64,000 nucleotides of DNA from Hydractinia symbiolongicarpus (GCF_029227915.1 NC_079881.1:14919501-14983500); one strand, 5' to 3'; counted from the first letter of the stretch, positions 9,628-21,253 are shown. Notes: a model not told the origin generated them from the sequence alone. Numbers and translations: made by a program.

Positions 9628-9809
9628 TTTTTAGACACTGGCGCTAGAGAAAACGACTTAAGACATCGTAGTCCATTGAGATTGAAAGGAACAGACCAAT
9701 GGGAACTTGTCTGTGCTCGTGGAATCAATTTATTCACGTTTAGACTCCATATTAGGCCGTAAATGGCCATATTACAGGCTTTAAAGGCCTGTGCACGTAG
9801 TTAGCAGCG
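9628..9809. repeat. Monomer subfamily Q (182 bp)
   Basis: Unique head tttttagacactgg with gcgctagag, gaacagaccaatggg, aatcaatttattcacg. Dyad-minus. The P-Q pair is unique in head and tail, so P-Q behaves as a locked dimer. Confidence 0.88.
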
Positions 9810-9991
9810 TTCTTAGAGTCTGACGTTCAAGAAAACGAGTTATTACATCGTAGTCCGTTGAGATTAAAAAGAACAGACTGATCCCCACTTGTCTGAGCTC
9901 GTGGAATCACGTGATTTACGTGTAGTCTCCTTATTAGGCCATAAGAGGCCGTATTACACGGTTTAAAGGTCTGTCCACGTAATTAGGAACG
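9810..9991. repeat. Monomer subfamily R (182 bp)
   Basis: Head tcttagagtctgacg with ttcaag, gagttattacatcg, gtccgttgag, C-like middle (actgatcccc, acttgtctgagctcg), then a B-like ending (agtctccttattagg, ggccataagaggcc, gtccacgtaattaggaacg). Confidence 0.88.
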
Positions 9992-10172
9992 TTCTCAGAG
10001 CCTGGCGCTCAAGAAAACGGCTTATTATATCGTAGTCCATTGAGATTAAAAAGAACAGCCGAATGGAACTTGTCAGAGTCAGTCGAATCACGTGATTTAC
10101 GTGTAGACTCCAAATTAGGCCGTAAAAAGCCATATTACAGGCTTTAAAGGCCTGTGTACGTAGTTAGCAGCG
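9992..10172. repeat. C/M hybrid monomer
   Basis: C up to ttaaaaagaacag (about 10058), then D/M sequence from ccgaatgg on, with gtcagtcg, an aaaaagccat stretch and an M tail. Close copies are at 26678 and 28676, both with aaaaggccat. Confidence 0.86.
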
Positions 10173-10354
10173 TTCTCAGATCCTGGCGCTCAAGAAAACG
10201 ACTTAAGACATCGTAGTCCATTGAGATTGAAAGGAATAGACAGATGTCAACTTCTCTGTCCTTGTGGAATCACTTTATTTACGTTTAGACACCATGTTAG
10301 GCCGTAAAAGGCCATATTACATGCTTTAAAGGGCTGTGGAAGCAGTTAGCAGCG
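10173..10354. repeat. A/G-type hybrid monomer
   Basis: A through ctctgtccttgtgg, then a V/S-type ending (aatcactttatttacg, a private gacaccatg, attacatgc, gtggaagcag). The crossover is near 10264-10270. It turns a double E-box monomer into a dyad-minus one. Copies at 26859 and 28857 add gcgatcaag. Confidence 0.86.
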
Positions 10355-11262
10355 TTCTTGCAGCCTGACGCTCAAGAAAACGAATTAATACATCGTAGTT
10401 CATTGAAATTTAAAGTAATAGGCCGATGACCTCCTGTCTGTGCTCGTGGAACTCCCTGACTTAAGTGTAGTCTCCTTATTAGGCCATAAGAGGCCGTATT
10501 ACACGGTTTAAAGGTCTGTCCACGTAATTAGGAACGTTCTCAGAGCCTGGCGCTCAAGAAAACGGCTTATTATATCGTAGTCCAATGAGATTAAAAGGAA
10601 TAGACCGATGGCAATTTGGCTGGGCTCGTGGAATCCCGTGATTTACGTGTAGACTCCAAATTAGGCCGTAAAAGGCCAAACTACAGGCTTTAAAGACATG
10701 TGCACGTAGTTAGGAACGTTCTCAGAGCCTGGCGCTCAAGAAAACGACTTAATGCATCGTAGACCATTGAGATTAAAAGGAACAGCCGAATGGAACTTGT
10801 CAGAGTCAGTCGAATCACGTGATTTACGTGTAGACTCCAAATTAGGCCGTAAAAGGCCATATTACAGGCTTTAAAGGCCTGTGTACGTAGTTAGCAGCGT
10901 TCTCAGATCCTGGCGCTCAAGAAAACGACTTAAGACATCGTAGTCCATTGAGATTGAAAGGAATAGACAGATGTCAACTTCTCTGTCCTTGTGGAAACAC
11001 GTGGTTCACGTGTAGTCTCCAAATTAGGCTGTAAAAAGACCTATTATGCGTTTCAAAGGATGTGTACGTAGTTAGCAGCGTTCATAGAGCCTGGCGTTCA
11101 AGAAAACGAATTAATACATCGTAGTTTATTGAAGTTGAAAGGAATAGGCCGATGACCTCCTGTCTGTGCTCATGGAACTCCCTGACTTAAGTGTAGTCTC
11201 CTTATTAGGCCATAAGAGGCCGTATTACACGGTTTAAAGGTCTGTCCACGTAATTAGGAACG

Positions 11263-11443
11263 TTCTCAGAGCCTGGCGCTCAAGAAAACGGCTTATTATA
11301 TCGTAGTCCAATGAGATTGAAAGGAATAGACAGATGTCAACTTCTCTGTCCTTGTGGAAACACGTGGTTCACGTGTAGTCTCCAAATTAGGCTGTAAAAA
11401 GACCTATTATGCGTTTCAAAGGATGTGTACGTAGTTAGCAGCG
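11263..11443. repeat. U/A hybrid monomer
   Basis: U through gtccaatgagattg, then A from agacagatgtc on; the two share gattgaaaggaatagac (about 11316-11331). The hybrid makes the order B-(U/A)-B, and is copied at 27949 and 29947. Confidence 0.87.
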
Positions 11444-11625
11444 TTCATAGAGCCTGGCGTTCAAGAAAACGAATTAATACATCGTAGTTTATTGAAGTTG
11501 AAAGGAATAGGCCGATGACCTCCTGTCTGTGCTCATGGAACTCCCTGACTTAAGTGTAGTCTCCTTATTAGGCCATAAGAGGCCGTATTACACGGTTTAA
11601 AGGTCTGTCCACGTAATTAGGAACG

Positions 11626-13622
11626 TTCTCAGAGCCTGGCGCTCAAGAAAACGGCTTATTATATCGTAGTCCATTGAGATTAAAAAGAACAGACTGATCC
11701 CCATTTGTCTGGGCTCGTGGAATCACGTGATTTACGTGTAGACTCCAAATTAGGCCGTAAAAGGCCAAACTACAGGCTTTAAAGACATGTGCACGTAGTT
11801 AGGAACGTTCTCAGAGCCTGGCGCTCAAGAAAACGACTTAATACATCGTAGACCATTGAGATTAAAAGGAACAGCCGATTGGAACTTGTCAGAGTTAGTG
11901 GAATCACGTGATTTACGTGTAGACTCCATATTAGGCCGTAAAAAGCCATATTTCAGGCTTTAAGGACTGTGCACGTAGTTAGCAGCGTTCATAGAGCCTG
12001 GCGCACAGGAAAACGACTTAGTATATCGTAGTCCATTGAGATTGAAAGGAATAGACCGATGGCAACTTCTCTGGGCTCGTGGAATCACGTGACTTACATG
12101 CAGTCTCTTTATTAGGCCGTAAAAGGTCATATTACAGGCTTTAAAGGACTGTGCACTTAGTTAGCAGCGTTCATAGAGCCTGGCGCATAGGAAAACGACT
12201 TAGTATATCGTAGACCATTGAGATTAAAAGGAACAGCCGAATGGAACTTGTCGGAGTTCGTAGAATCACGTGATTTACGTGTAGACTCCTCATTGAGCCG
12301 TAAATGTCCATATTACACACTTTAAAGGCTTGTACACGTAGTTGGTAACCTTTTTAGACACTGGCGCTAGAGAAAACGACTTAAGACATCGTAGTCCATT
12401 GAGATTGAAAGGAACAGACCAATGGGAACTTGTCTGTGCTCGTGGAATCAATTTATTCACGTTTAGACTCCATATTAGGCCGTAAAAGGCCATATTACAG
12501 GCTTTAAAGGCCTGTGCACGTAGTTAGCAGCGTTCTTAGAGTCTGACGTTCAAGAAAACGAGTTATTACATCGTAGTCCGTTGAGATTAAAAAGAACAGA
12601 CTGATCCCCACTTGTCTGAGCTCGTGGAATCACGTGATTTACGTGTAGTCTCCTTATTAGGCCATAAGAGGCCGTATTACACGGTTTAAAGGTCTGTCCA
12701 CGTAATTAGGAACGTTCTCAGAGCCTGGCGCTCAAGAAAACGGCTTATTATATCGTAGTCCTTTGAGATTAAAAAGAACAGACTGATCCCCATTTGTCTG
12801 GGCTCGTGGAATCACGTGATTTACGTGTAGACTCCAAATTAGGCCGTAAAAGGCCAAACTACAGGCTTTAAAGACATGTGCACGTAGTTAGGAACGTTCT
12901 CAGAGCCTGGCGCTCAAGAAAACGACTTAATACATCGTAGACCATTGAGATTAAAAGGAACAGCCGATTGGAACTTGTCAGAGTTAGTGGAATCACGTGA
13001 TTTACGTGTAGACTCCATATTAGGCCGTAAAAAGCCATATTACAGGCTTTAAGGACTGTGCACGTAGTTAGCAGCGTTCATAGAGCCTGGCGCACAGGAA
13101 AACGACTTAGTATATCGTAGTCCATTGAGATTGAAAGGAATAGACCGATGGCAACTTCTCTGGGCTCGTGGAATCACGTGACTTACATGCAGTCTCTTTA
13201 TTAGGCCGTAAAAGGTCATATTACAGGCTTTAAAGGACTGTGCACTTAGTTAGCAGCGTTCATAGAGCCTGACGTTCAAGAAAACGAGTTATTACATCGT
13301 AGTCCGTTGAGATTAAAAAGAACAGACTGATCCCCACTTGTCTGAGCTCGTGGAATCACGTGATTTATGTGTAGTCTCCTTATTAGGCCATAAGAGGCCG
13401 TATTACACGGTTTAAAGGTCTGTCCACGTAATTAGGAACGTTCTCAGAGCCTGGCGCTCAAGAAAACGGCTTATTATATCGTAGTCCTTTGAGATTAAAA
13501 AGAACAGACTGATCCCCACTTGTCTGGGCTCGTGGAATCACGTGATTTACGTGTAGACTCCAAATTAGGCCGTAAAAGGCCAAATTACAGGCTTTAAAGA
13601 CATGTGCACGTAGTTAGGAACG
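11626..13622. repeat. 11-monomer block C-D2-E4-P-Q-R-C-D2-E4-(P/R)-C
   Basis: Starts: 11626, 11808, 11988, 12170, 12351, 12533, 12715, 12897, 13077, 13259, 13441. C-D2-E4-P is present twice with a 1,089-bp offset; both E4 copies carry aaaaggtcat where other E4 copies have aaaaggccat, so the two copies are sisters. The second P is fused to R at 13259, which removes Q. C copies at 12715 and 13441 share gtcctttgag instead of gtccattgag. The block ends by joining the J series. Confidence 0.87.
13259..13440. repeat. P/R hybrid monomer
   Basis: Starts with the P head (tcatagagcctg) and continues as R (acgttcaag, gagttattacatcg). The crossover is within about 13267-13273. It deletes Q and the rest of P, and carries atttatgtgtag, which damages the dyad box. 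Confidence 0.86.
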
Positions 13623-15982
13623 TTCTCAGAGCCTGGCGCTCAAGAAAACGACTTAGTATATCGTAGTCCATTGAGATTAAAAGGAACAGACCAATGGGAA
13701 CTTGTCTGTCCTCGTGGAATCACTTTATTTCCGTTTAGACTCCATGTTAGGCCGTAAAAGGCCATATTACAGGCTTTAAAGGCCTGTGGAAGAAGTTAGC
13801 AGCGTTCTTGCAGCCTGACGCTCAAGAAAACGACTTAATACATCGTAGACCATTGAGATTAAAAGGATGAGCCGAATGGAACTTGTCTGTCCTCGTGGAA
13901 TCACTTTATTTACGTTTAGACTCCATGTTAGGCCGTAAAAGGCCATATTACAGGTTTTAAAGGCCTGTGGAAGAAGATAGCAGCGTTCTTGCAGCCTGAC
14001 GCTCAAGAAAACGACTTAATACATCGTAGACCATTGAGATTAAAAGGAACCGCCGAATGGAACTTGTCAGAGTTAGTGGAATCGCGTGATTTACGTGTAG
14101 ACTCCATATTAGGCCGTAAAAAGCCATATTACAGGCTTTAAAGGACTGTGCACGTAGTTATAAGCGTTCATAGAGCCTGGCGCACAGGAAAACGACTTAG
14201 TATATCGTAGTCCATTGAGATTGAAAGGAATAGACCGATGGCAACTTCTCTGGGCTCGTGGAATCACGTGACTTACACGCAGTCTCCTTATTAGGCCGTA
14301 AAAGGACCTATTATGCGTTTCATAGGACTGTGTACGTAGTTAGCAGCGTTCATAGAGCCTGGCGTTCAAGAAAACGACTTAATACATCGTAGACAATTGA
14401 GATTAAAAGGAACAGCCGAATGGAACTTGTCGGAGTTCGTAGAATCACGTGATTTACGTGTAGATTTCATATTATGCCGTAAAAGGCAATATTACAAGCT
14501 TTAAAGGACTGTGCACGTAGTTAGCAGCGTTCATAGAGCCTGGCGCACAGGAAAACGACTTTGTATATCGTAGTCCATTGAGATTAAAAGGAACAGACTA
14601 ATGGGAACTTGTCTGTGCTCGTGGAATCACTTTATTTACGTTTAGACTCCATGTTAGGCCGTAAAAGGCCATATTACATGCTTTAAAGGCCTGTGGAAGA
14701 AGTTAGCAGGGTTCTTGCAGCCTGACGCTCAAGAAAACGTATTAATACATCGTAGTTCATTGAAGTTGAAAGGAATAGGCCGATGACCTCCTGTCTGTGC
14801 TCGTGGAATCACGTGACTTACATGCAGTCTCCTTATTAGGCCGTAAAAGAACCTATTATGCGTTCAAAGGACTGTGTACGTAGTTAGCAGCGTTCATAGA
14901 GCCTGGCGTTCAAGAAAACAACTTAATACATCGTAGGCAATTGAGATTAAAAGGAACAGCCGAATGGAACTTGTCAGAGTTAGTCGAATCACGTGATTTA
15001 CGTGTAGACTCCAAATTAGGCCGTTAAAGGCCAAATTACAGGCTTTAAAGACATGTGCACGTAATTAGCAGCGTTCTCAGATCCTGGCGCTCAAGAAAAC
15101 GACTTAAGACATCGTAGTCCATTGAGATTGAAAGGAATAGACAGATGTCAACTTCTCTGTCCTTGTGGAAACACGTGGTTCACGTGTAGTCTCTAAATTA
15201 GGCTGTAAAAAGACCTATTATGCGTTTCAAAGGACTGTGTACGTAGTTAGCAGCGTTCATAGAGCCTGGCGTTCATGAAAACGAATTAATACATCGTAGT
15301 TTATTGAAGTTGAAAGGAATAGGCCGATGACCTCCTGTCTGTGCTCATGGAACTCCCTGACTTAAGTGTAGTCTCCTTATTAGGCCATAAGAGGCCGTAT
15401 TACACGGTTTAAAGGTCTGTCCACGTAATTAGGAACGTTCTCAGAGCCTGGCGCTCAAGAAAACGGCTTATTATATCGTAGTCCATTGAGATTAAAAAGA
15501 ACAGACTGATCCCCATTTGTCTGGGCTCGTGGAATCACGTGATTTACGTGTAGACTCCATATTAGGCCGTAAAAAGCCATATTACAGGCTTTAAAGGACT
15601 GTGCACGTAGTTAGCAGCGTTCATAGAGTCTGGCGCACAGGAAAACGACTTAGTATATCGTAGTCCGTTGAAATTGAAAGGAATAGACCGATGGCAACTT
15701 CTCTGGGCTCGTGGAATCACGTGACTTACATGCAGTCTCTTTATTAGGTCGTAAAAGAACCTATTATGCGTTTCAAAGGACTGTGTACGTAGTTAGCAGC
15801 GTTCTTAGAGCCTGGCGTTCAAGAAAACGACTTAATACATCGTAGACCATTGAGATTAAAAGGAAGAGCCGAATGGAACTTGTCAGAGTTAGTCGAATCA
15901 CGTGATTTACGTGTAGACTCCAAATTAGGCCGTAAAAGGCCATATTACAGGCTTTAAAGGCCTGTGTACGTAGTTAGCAGCG
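13623..15982. repeat. Second copy of the J-to-M series (13 monomers)
   Basis: Starts: J 13623, K 13805, L 13986, E2 14167, F 14349, G 14530, H 14712, I 14893, A 15074, B 15256, C2 15438, E3 15620, M 15802. It lines up with 546-2905 at a constant offset of 13,077 bp. Private differences that I saw include aaaaggatgag in K (13805) where other copies read aaaaggaagag, and gtaattagcag at the end of I. Confidence 0.92.
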
Positions 15983-17618
15983 TTCTCAGATCCTGGCGCT
16001 CAAGAAAACGACTTAAGACATCGTAGTCCATTGAGATTGACAGCAATAGACTGATGGCAACTTGTCCGGGCTCGTGGAATCACGTGATTTACGTGTAGGC
16101 TCCAAGTTAAGACGTTAAAAGCGATATTACCGGCTTTAAAGGTCTGTGCACGTAGTTAGCAGCGTTCTCAGATCCTGGCGCTCAAGAAAACGACTTAAGA
16201 CATCGTAGTCCATTGAGATTAAAAGGAATAGACAGATGTCAACTTCTCTGTCCTTGTGGAAACACGTGGTTCACGTGTAGTCTTTAAATTAGGCTGTAAA
16301 AAGACCTATTATGCGTTTCAAAGGACTGTGTACGTAGTTAGCAGCGTTCATAGAGCCTGGCGTTCAAGAAAACAAATTAATACATCGTAGTTTATTGAAG
16401 TTGAAAGGAATAGGCCGATGACCTCCTGTCTGTGCTCATGGAACTCCCTGACTTAAGTGTAGTCTCCTTATTAGGCCATAAGAGGCCGTATTACACGGTT
16501 TAAAGGTCTGTCCACGTAATTAGGAACGTTCTCAGAGCCTGGCGCTCAAGAAAACGGCTTATTATATCGTAGTCCATTGAGATTAAAAAGAACAGACTGA
16601 TCCCCATTTGTCTGGGCTCGTGGAATCACGTTATTTACGTGTACACTCCAAATTAGGCCGTAAAAGGCCAAACTACAGGCTTTAAAGACATGTGCACGTA
16701 GTTAGGAACGTTCTCAGAGCCTGGCGCTCAAGAAAACGACTTAATACATCGTAGACCATTGAGATTAAAAGGAACAGCCGAATGGAACTTGTCAGAGTTA
16801 GTGGAATCACGTGATTTACGTGTAGACTCCATATTAGGCCGTAAAAAGCCATATTACAGGCTTTAAAGGACTGTGCACGTAGTTAGCAGCGTTCATAGAG
16901 CCTGGCGCACAGGAAAACGACTTAGTATATCGTAGTCCATTGAGATTGAAAGGAATAGACCGATGGCAACTTCTCTGGGCTTGTGGAATCACTTTATTTA
17001 CGTTTAGACTCCATGTTAGGCCGTAAAAGGCCATATTACATGCTTTAAAGGGCTGTGGAAGCAGTTAGCAGCGTTCTTGCAGCCTGACGCTCAAGAAAAC
17101 GAATTAATACATCGTAGTTCATTGAAATTTAAAGTAATCGGCCGATGACCTCCTGTCTGTGCTCGTGGAACTCCCTGACTTAAGTGTAGTCTTCTTATTA
17201 GGCCATAAGAGGCCGTATTACACGGTTTAAAGGTCTGTCCACGTAATTAGGAACGTTCTCAGAGCCTGGCGCTCAAGAAAACGGCTTATTATATCGTAGT
17301 CCAATGAGATTGAAAGGAATAGACCGATGGCAATTTGGCTGGGCTCGTGGAATCACGTGATTTACGTGTAGACTCCAAATTAGGCCGTAAAAGGCCAAAC
17401 TACAGGCTTTAAAGACATGTGCACGTAGTTAGGAAAGTTCTCAGAGCCTGGCGCTCAAGAAAACGACTTAATACATCGTAGACCATTGAGATTAAAAGGA
17501 ACAGCCGAATGGAACTTGTCAGAGTTAGTCGAATCACGTGATTTACGTGTAGACTCCATATTAGGCCGTAAAAAGCCATATTACAGGCTTTAAAGGCCTG
17601 TGTACGTAGTTAGCAGCG
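15983..17618. repeat. 1,636-bp tandem duplication, copy 1 (N-A-B-C-D-V-T-U-Dq/M)
   Basis: Nine monomers at 15983, 16165, 16347, 16529, 16711, 16892, 17074, 17256, 17438. The following nine monomers are the same series 1,636 bp later. Shared private variants support recent duplication: tctttaaatt in A, aaaacaaatt in B, agtcttctta in T and ggaaagttc before Dq occur in both copies. The last monomer here is a hybrid: Dq for most of its length, then an M tail (ggcctgtgtacg) leading back into N. Confidence 0.93.
17438..17618. other. Dq/M hybrid: junction monomer of the 1,636-bp duplication
   Basis: Dq through aaaaagccatattacagg, then M tail ggcctgtgtacg. The crossover lies in the shared attacaggctttaaagg (about 17580-17597), inside the TTTAAA palindrome. 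The parental sequences are visible on both sides at 15802 (M) and 19074 (Dq). Confidence 0.9.
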
Positions 17619-19254
17619 TTCTCAGATCCTGGCGCTCAAGAAAACGACTTAAGACATCGTAGTCCATTGAGATTGACAGCAATAGACTGATGGCAACTTG
17701 TCCGGGCTCGTGGAATCACGTGATTTACGTGTAGGCTCCAAGTTAAGACGTTAAAAGCGATATTACCGGCTTTAAAGGTCTGTGCACGTAGTTAGCAGCG
17801 TTCTCAGATCCTGGCGCTCAAGAAAACGACTTAAGACATCGTAGTCCATTGAGATTAAAAGGAATAGACAGATGTCAACTTCTCTGTCCTTGTGGAAACA
17901 CGTGGTTCACGTGTAGTCTTTAAATTAGGCTGTAAAAAGACCTATTATGCGTTTCAAAGGACTGTGTACGTAGTTAGCAGCGTTCATAGAGCCTGGCGTT
18001 CAAGAAAACAAATTAATACATCGTAGTTTATTGAAGTTGAAAGGAATAGGCCGATGACCTCCTGTCTGTGCTCATGGAACTCCCTGACTTAAGTGTAGTC
18101 TCCTTATTAGGCCATAAGAGGCCGTATTACACGGTTTAAAGGTCTGTCCACGTAATTAGGAACGTTCTCAGAGCCTGGCGCTCAAGAAAACGGCTTATTA
18201 TATCGTAGTCCATTGAGATTAAAAAGAACAGACTGATCCCCATTTGTCTGGGCTCGTGGAATCACGTTATTTACGTGTACACTCCAAATTAGGCCGTAAA
18301 AGGCCAAACTACAGGCTTTAAAGACATGTGCACGTAGTTAGGAACGTTCTCAGAGCCTGGCGCTCAAGAAAACGACTTAATACATCGTAGACCATTGAGA
18401 TTAAAAGGAACAGCCGAATGGAACTTGTCAGAGTTAGTGGAATCACGTGATTTACGTGTAGACTCCATATTAGGCCGTAAAAAGCCATATTACAGGCTTT
18501 AAAGGACTGTGCACGTAGTTAGCAGCGTTCATAGAGCCTGGCGCACAGGAAAACGACTTAGTATATCGTAGTCCATTGAGATTGAAAGGAATAGACCGAT
18601 GGCAACTTCTCTGGGCTTGTGGAATCACTTTATTTACGTTTAGACTCCATGTTAGGCCGTAAAAGGCCATATTACATGCTTTAAAGGGCTGTGGAAGCAG
18701 TTAGCAGCGTTCTTGCAGCCTGACGCTCAAGAAAACGAATTAATACATCGTAGTTCATTGAAATTTAAAGTAATCGGCCGATGACCTCCTGTCTGTGCTC
18801 GTGGAACTCCCTGACTTAAGTGTAGTCTTCTTATTAGGCCATAAGAGGCCGTATTACACGGTTTAAAGGTCTGTCCACGTAATTAGGAACGTTCTCAGAG
18901 CCTGGCGCTCAAGAAAACGGCTTATTATATCGTAGTCCAATGAGATTGAAAGGAATAGACCGATGGCAATTTGGCTGGGCTCGTGGAATCACGTGATTTA
19001 CGTGTAGACTCCAAATTAGGCCGTAAAAGGCCAAACTACAGGCTTTAAAGACATGTGCACGTAGTTAGGAAAGTTCTCAGAGCCTGGCGCTCAAGAAAAC
19101 GACTTAATACATCGTAGACCATTGAGATTAAAAGGAACAGCCGAATGGAACTTGTCAGAGTTAGTCGAATCACGTGATTTACGTGTAGACTCCATATTAG
19201 GCCGTAAAAAGCCATATTACAGGCTTTAAAGGACTGTGCACGTAGTTAGCAGCG
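17619..19254. repeat. 1,636-bp tandem duplication, copy 2 (N-A-B-C-D-V-T-U-Dq)
   Basis: Starts: 17619, 17801, 17983, 18165, 18347, 18528, 18710, 18892, 19074. I saw no certain difference from copy 1 apart from the end, where Dq keeps its own tail (ggactgtgcacg) and leads into E at 19255. The right-hand relative at 43382-45017 has this series only once, so the duplication is younger than the left-right split of the two large regions, or was lost there. Confidence 0.92.
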
Positions 19255-19436
19255 TTCATAGAGCCTGGCGCACAGGAAAACGACTTAGTATATCGTAGTC
19301 CATTGAGATTGAAAGGAATAGACCGATGGCAACTTCTCTGGGCTCGTGGAATCACGTGACTTACATGCAGTCTCCTTATTAGGCCGTAAAAGGACCTATT
19401 ATGCGTTTCAAAGGACTGTGTACGTAGTTAGCAGCG
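19255..19436. repeat. Monomer subfamily E (reference copy, 182 bp)
   Basis: Diagnostics: head tcatagagcc with gcgcacagg, cttagtatatcg, gaatagaccgatggc, tctctgggctcg, cacgtgacttacatgcag, agtctccttatt, aggccgtaaaaggacc and tattatgcgtttc. The box keeps only the left half of the dyad (TCACGTGA). Confidence 0.9.
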
Positions 19437-19617
19437 TTCATAGAGCCTGGCGTTCAAGAAAACGACTTAATACATCGTAGACAATTGAGATTAAAAGGAA
19501 CAGCCGAATGGAACTTGTCAGAGTTAGTGGAATCACGTGATTTACGTGTAGACTCCATATTAGGCCGTAAAAAGCCATAATACAGGCTTTAAAGGACTGT
19601 GCACGTAGTTAGCAGCG
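19437..19617. other. F/D hybrid: junction monomer of the 1,090-bp duplication
   Basis: F-type first half (gcgttcaag, gtagacaattgag) and D second half (agagttagtgg, ccatattagg). The crossover is in the shared gccgaatggaacttgtc (about 19503-19519). Copies at 45200 and 49742 show that this junction predates the large left-right duplication. Confidence 0.9.
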
Positions 19618-20526
19618 TTCATAGAGCCTGGCGCACAGGAAAACGACTTAGTATATCGTAGTCCATTGAGATTGAAAGGAATAGACCGATGGCAACTTCT
19701 CTGGGCTCGTGGAATCACTTTATTTACGTTTAGACTCCATGTTAGGCCGTAAAAGGCCATATTACATGCTTTAAAGGGCTGTGGAAGCAGTTAGCAGCGT
19801 TCTTGCAGCCTGACGCTCAAGAAAACGAATTAATACATCGTAGTTCATTGAAATTTAAAGTAATCGGCCGATGACCTCCTGTCTGTGCTCGTGGAACTCC
19901 CTGACTTAAGTGTAGTCTCCTTATTAGGCCATAAGAGGCCGTATTACACGGTTTAAAGGTCTGTCCACGTAATTAGGAACGTTCTCAGAGCCTGGCGTTC
20001 AAGAAAACGGCTTATTATATCGTAGTCCAATGAGATTGAAAGGAATAGACCGATGGCAATTTGGCTGGGCTCGTGGAATCACGTGATTTACGTGTAGACT
20101 CCAAATTAGGCCGTAAAAGGCCAAACTACAGGCTTTAAAGACATGTGCACGTAGTTAGGAACGTTCTCAGAGCCTGGCGCTCAAGAAAACGACTTAATAC
20201 ATCGTAGACCATTGAGATTAAAAGGAACAGCCGAATGGAACTTGTCAGAGTTAGTCGAATCACGTGATTTACGTGTAGACTCCATATTAGGCCGTAAAAA
20301 GCCATATTACAGGCTTTAAAGGACTGTGCACGTAGTTAGCAGCGTTCATAGAGCCTGGCGCACAGGAAAACGACTTAGTATATCGTAGTCCATTGAGATT
20401 GAAAGGAATAGACCGATGGCAACTTCTCTGGGCTCGTGGAATCACGTGACTTACATGCAGTCTCCTTATTAGGCCGTAAAAGGACCTATTATGCGTTTCA
20501 AAGGACTGTGTACGTAGTTAGCAGCG

Positions 20527-20707
20527 TTCATAGAGCCTGGCGTTCAAGAAAACGACTTAATACATCGTAGACAATTGAGATTAAAAGGAAGAGCCGAATG
20601 GAACTTGTCGGAGTTTGTAGAATCACGTGATTTGCGTGTAGACTCCATATTATGCCGTAAAAGGCCATATTACAAGCTTTAAAGGACTGTGCACGTAGTT
20701 AGCAGCG
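20527..20707. repeat. Monomer subfamily F2 (181 bp)
   Basis: F-like, with aggaagagccg, gagtttgtagaatc, gtgatttgcgtgtag, ccatattatgcc and aaaaggccatattacaagc. The TTGCGTG change breaks the right half of the dyad box. Precedes G2. Confidence 0.88.
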
Positions 20708-20889
20708 TTCATAGAGCCTGGCGCACAGGAAAACGACTTAGTATATCGTAGTCCATTGAGATTAAAAGGAACAGACTAATGGGAACTTGTCTGTGCTCGC
20801 GGAATCACGTGATTTACGTGTAGACTCCAAATTAGGCCGTAAAAGGCCATATTTCAGGCTTTAAAGGCCTGTGCACGCAGTTAGCAGCA
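20708..20889. repeat. Monomer subfamily G2 (182 bp)
   Basis: G-like first half (gaacagactaatggg, tctgtgctcgcgg) with a dyad-plus box (cacgtgatttacgtg), ccatatttcagg and tail gtgcacgcagttagcagca. Followed by O. Confidence 0.88.
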
Positions 20890-21071
20890 TTTTAAGAGCC
20901 TGGCGCTCAAGAAAACGACTTAATACATCGTAGTCCATTGAGATTGACAGGAATAGACTGATGGCAACTTGTCCGGGCTCGTGGAAACACGTAATTTACG
21001 TGTAGACTCCTCATTGAGCCGTAAATGTCCATATTACAGGCTTTAAAGACCTGTGAACGTAGTTAGCAGCG
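20890..21071. repeat. Monomer subfamily O (182 bp)
   Basis: Head ttttaagagcc after cagca (not cagcg), attgacaggaatagac, cttgtccgggctcg, box cacgtaatttacgtg, gactcctcattgagcc, gtaaatgtcc and aagacctgtgaacg. Its box is a 17-bp perfect dyad. Confidence 0.88.
20987..21003. other. Dyad box, O type: 17-bp perfect inverted repeat ACACGTAA-T-TTACGTGT
   Basis: At monomer offsets 98-114. Compared with the D type the left half has changed from CACGTGA to CACGTAA, and the arms now extend to 8 bp around a single central T. Symmetry is kept although the sequence differs. Confidence 0.87.
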
Positions 21072-21253
21072 TTCTCAGATCCTGGCGCTCAAGAAAAAGA
21101 CTTAAGACATCGTAGTCCGTTGAGATTGAAAGGAATAGACAGATGTCAACTTCTCTGTCCTTGTGGAAACACGTGGTTCACCTGTAGTCTCCAAATTAGG
21201 CTGTAAAAAGACCTATTATGCGTTTCAAAGGACTGTGTACGTAGTTAGCAGCG
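21072..21253. repeat. Monomer subfamily A2 (182 bp)
   Basis: A with gaaaaagac in place of gaaaacgac, gtccgttgag, and gttcacctg or gttcacatg, which destroys the right CACGTG of the A dyad. Follows O and usually precedes S2. Confidence 0.87.

Larger units (their letters stand above)
8903..11625. repeat. 15-monomer block (2,723 bp) C-D2-E4-P-Q-R-(C/M)-(A/G)-T-U-(D/M)-A-B-(U/A)-B
   Basis: Starts: 8903, 9085, 9265, 9447, 9628, 9810, 9992, 10173, 10355, 10537, 10719, 10900, 11081, 11263, 11444. C-D2-E4-P-Q-R starts again at 11626, exactly 2,723 bp later. The series R-(C/M)-(A/G)-T-U-(D/M)-A-B-(U/A)-B-C recurs at 26496 and at 28494, so this block is the parent or sibling of the 1,998-bp unit there. 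Confidence 0.88.
18528..19617. repeat. 1,090-bp tandem duplication, copy 1 (V-T-U-Dq-E-F/D)
   Basis: Six monomers at 18528, 18710, 18892, 19074, 19255, 19437. V-T-U-Dq-E follows again from 19618. Copies differ at a few places, for example gcttgtgg versus gctcgtgg in V, agtcttctta versus agtctcctta in T, and ggaaagttc versus ggaacgttc before Dq, so this event is older than the 1,636-bp one. The monomer at 19437 begins as F and ends as D, which is the expected crossover product. Confidence 0.9.
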
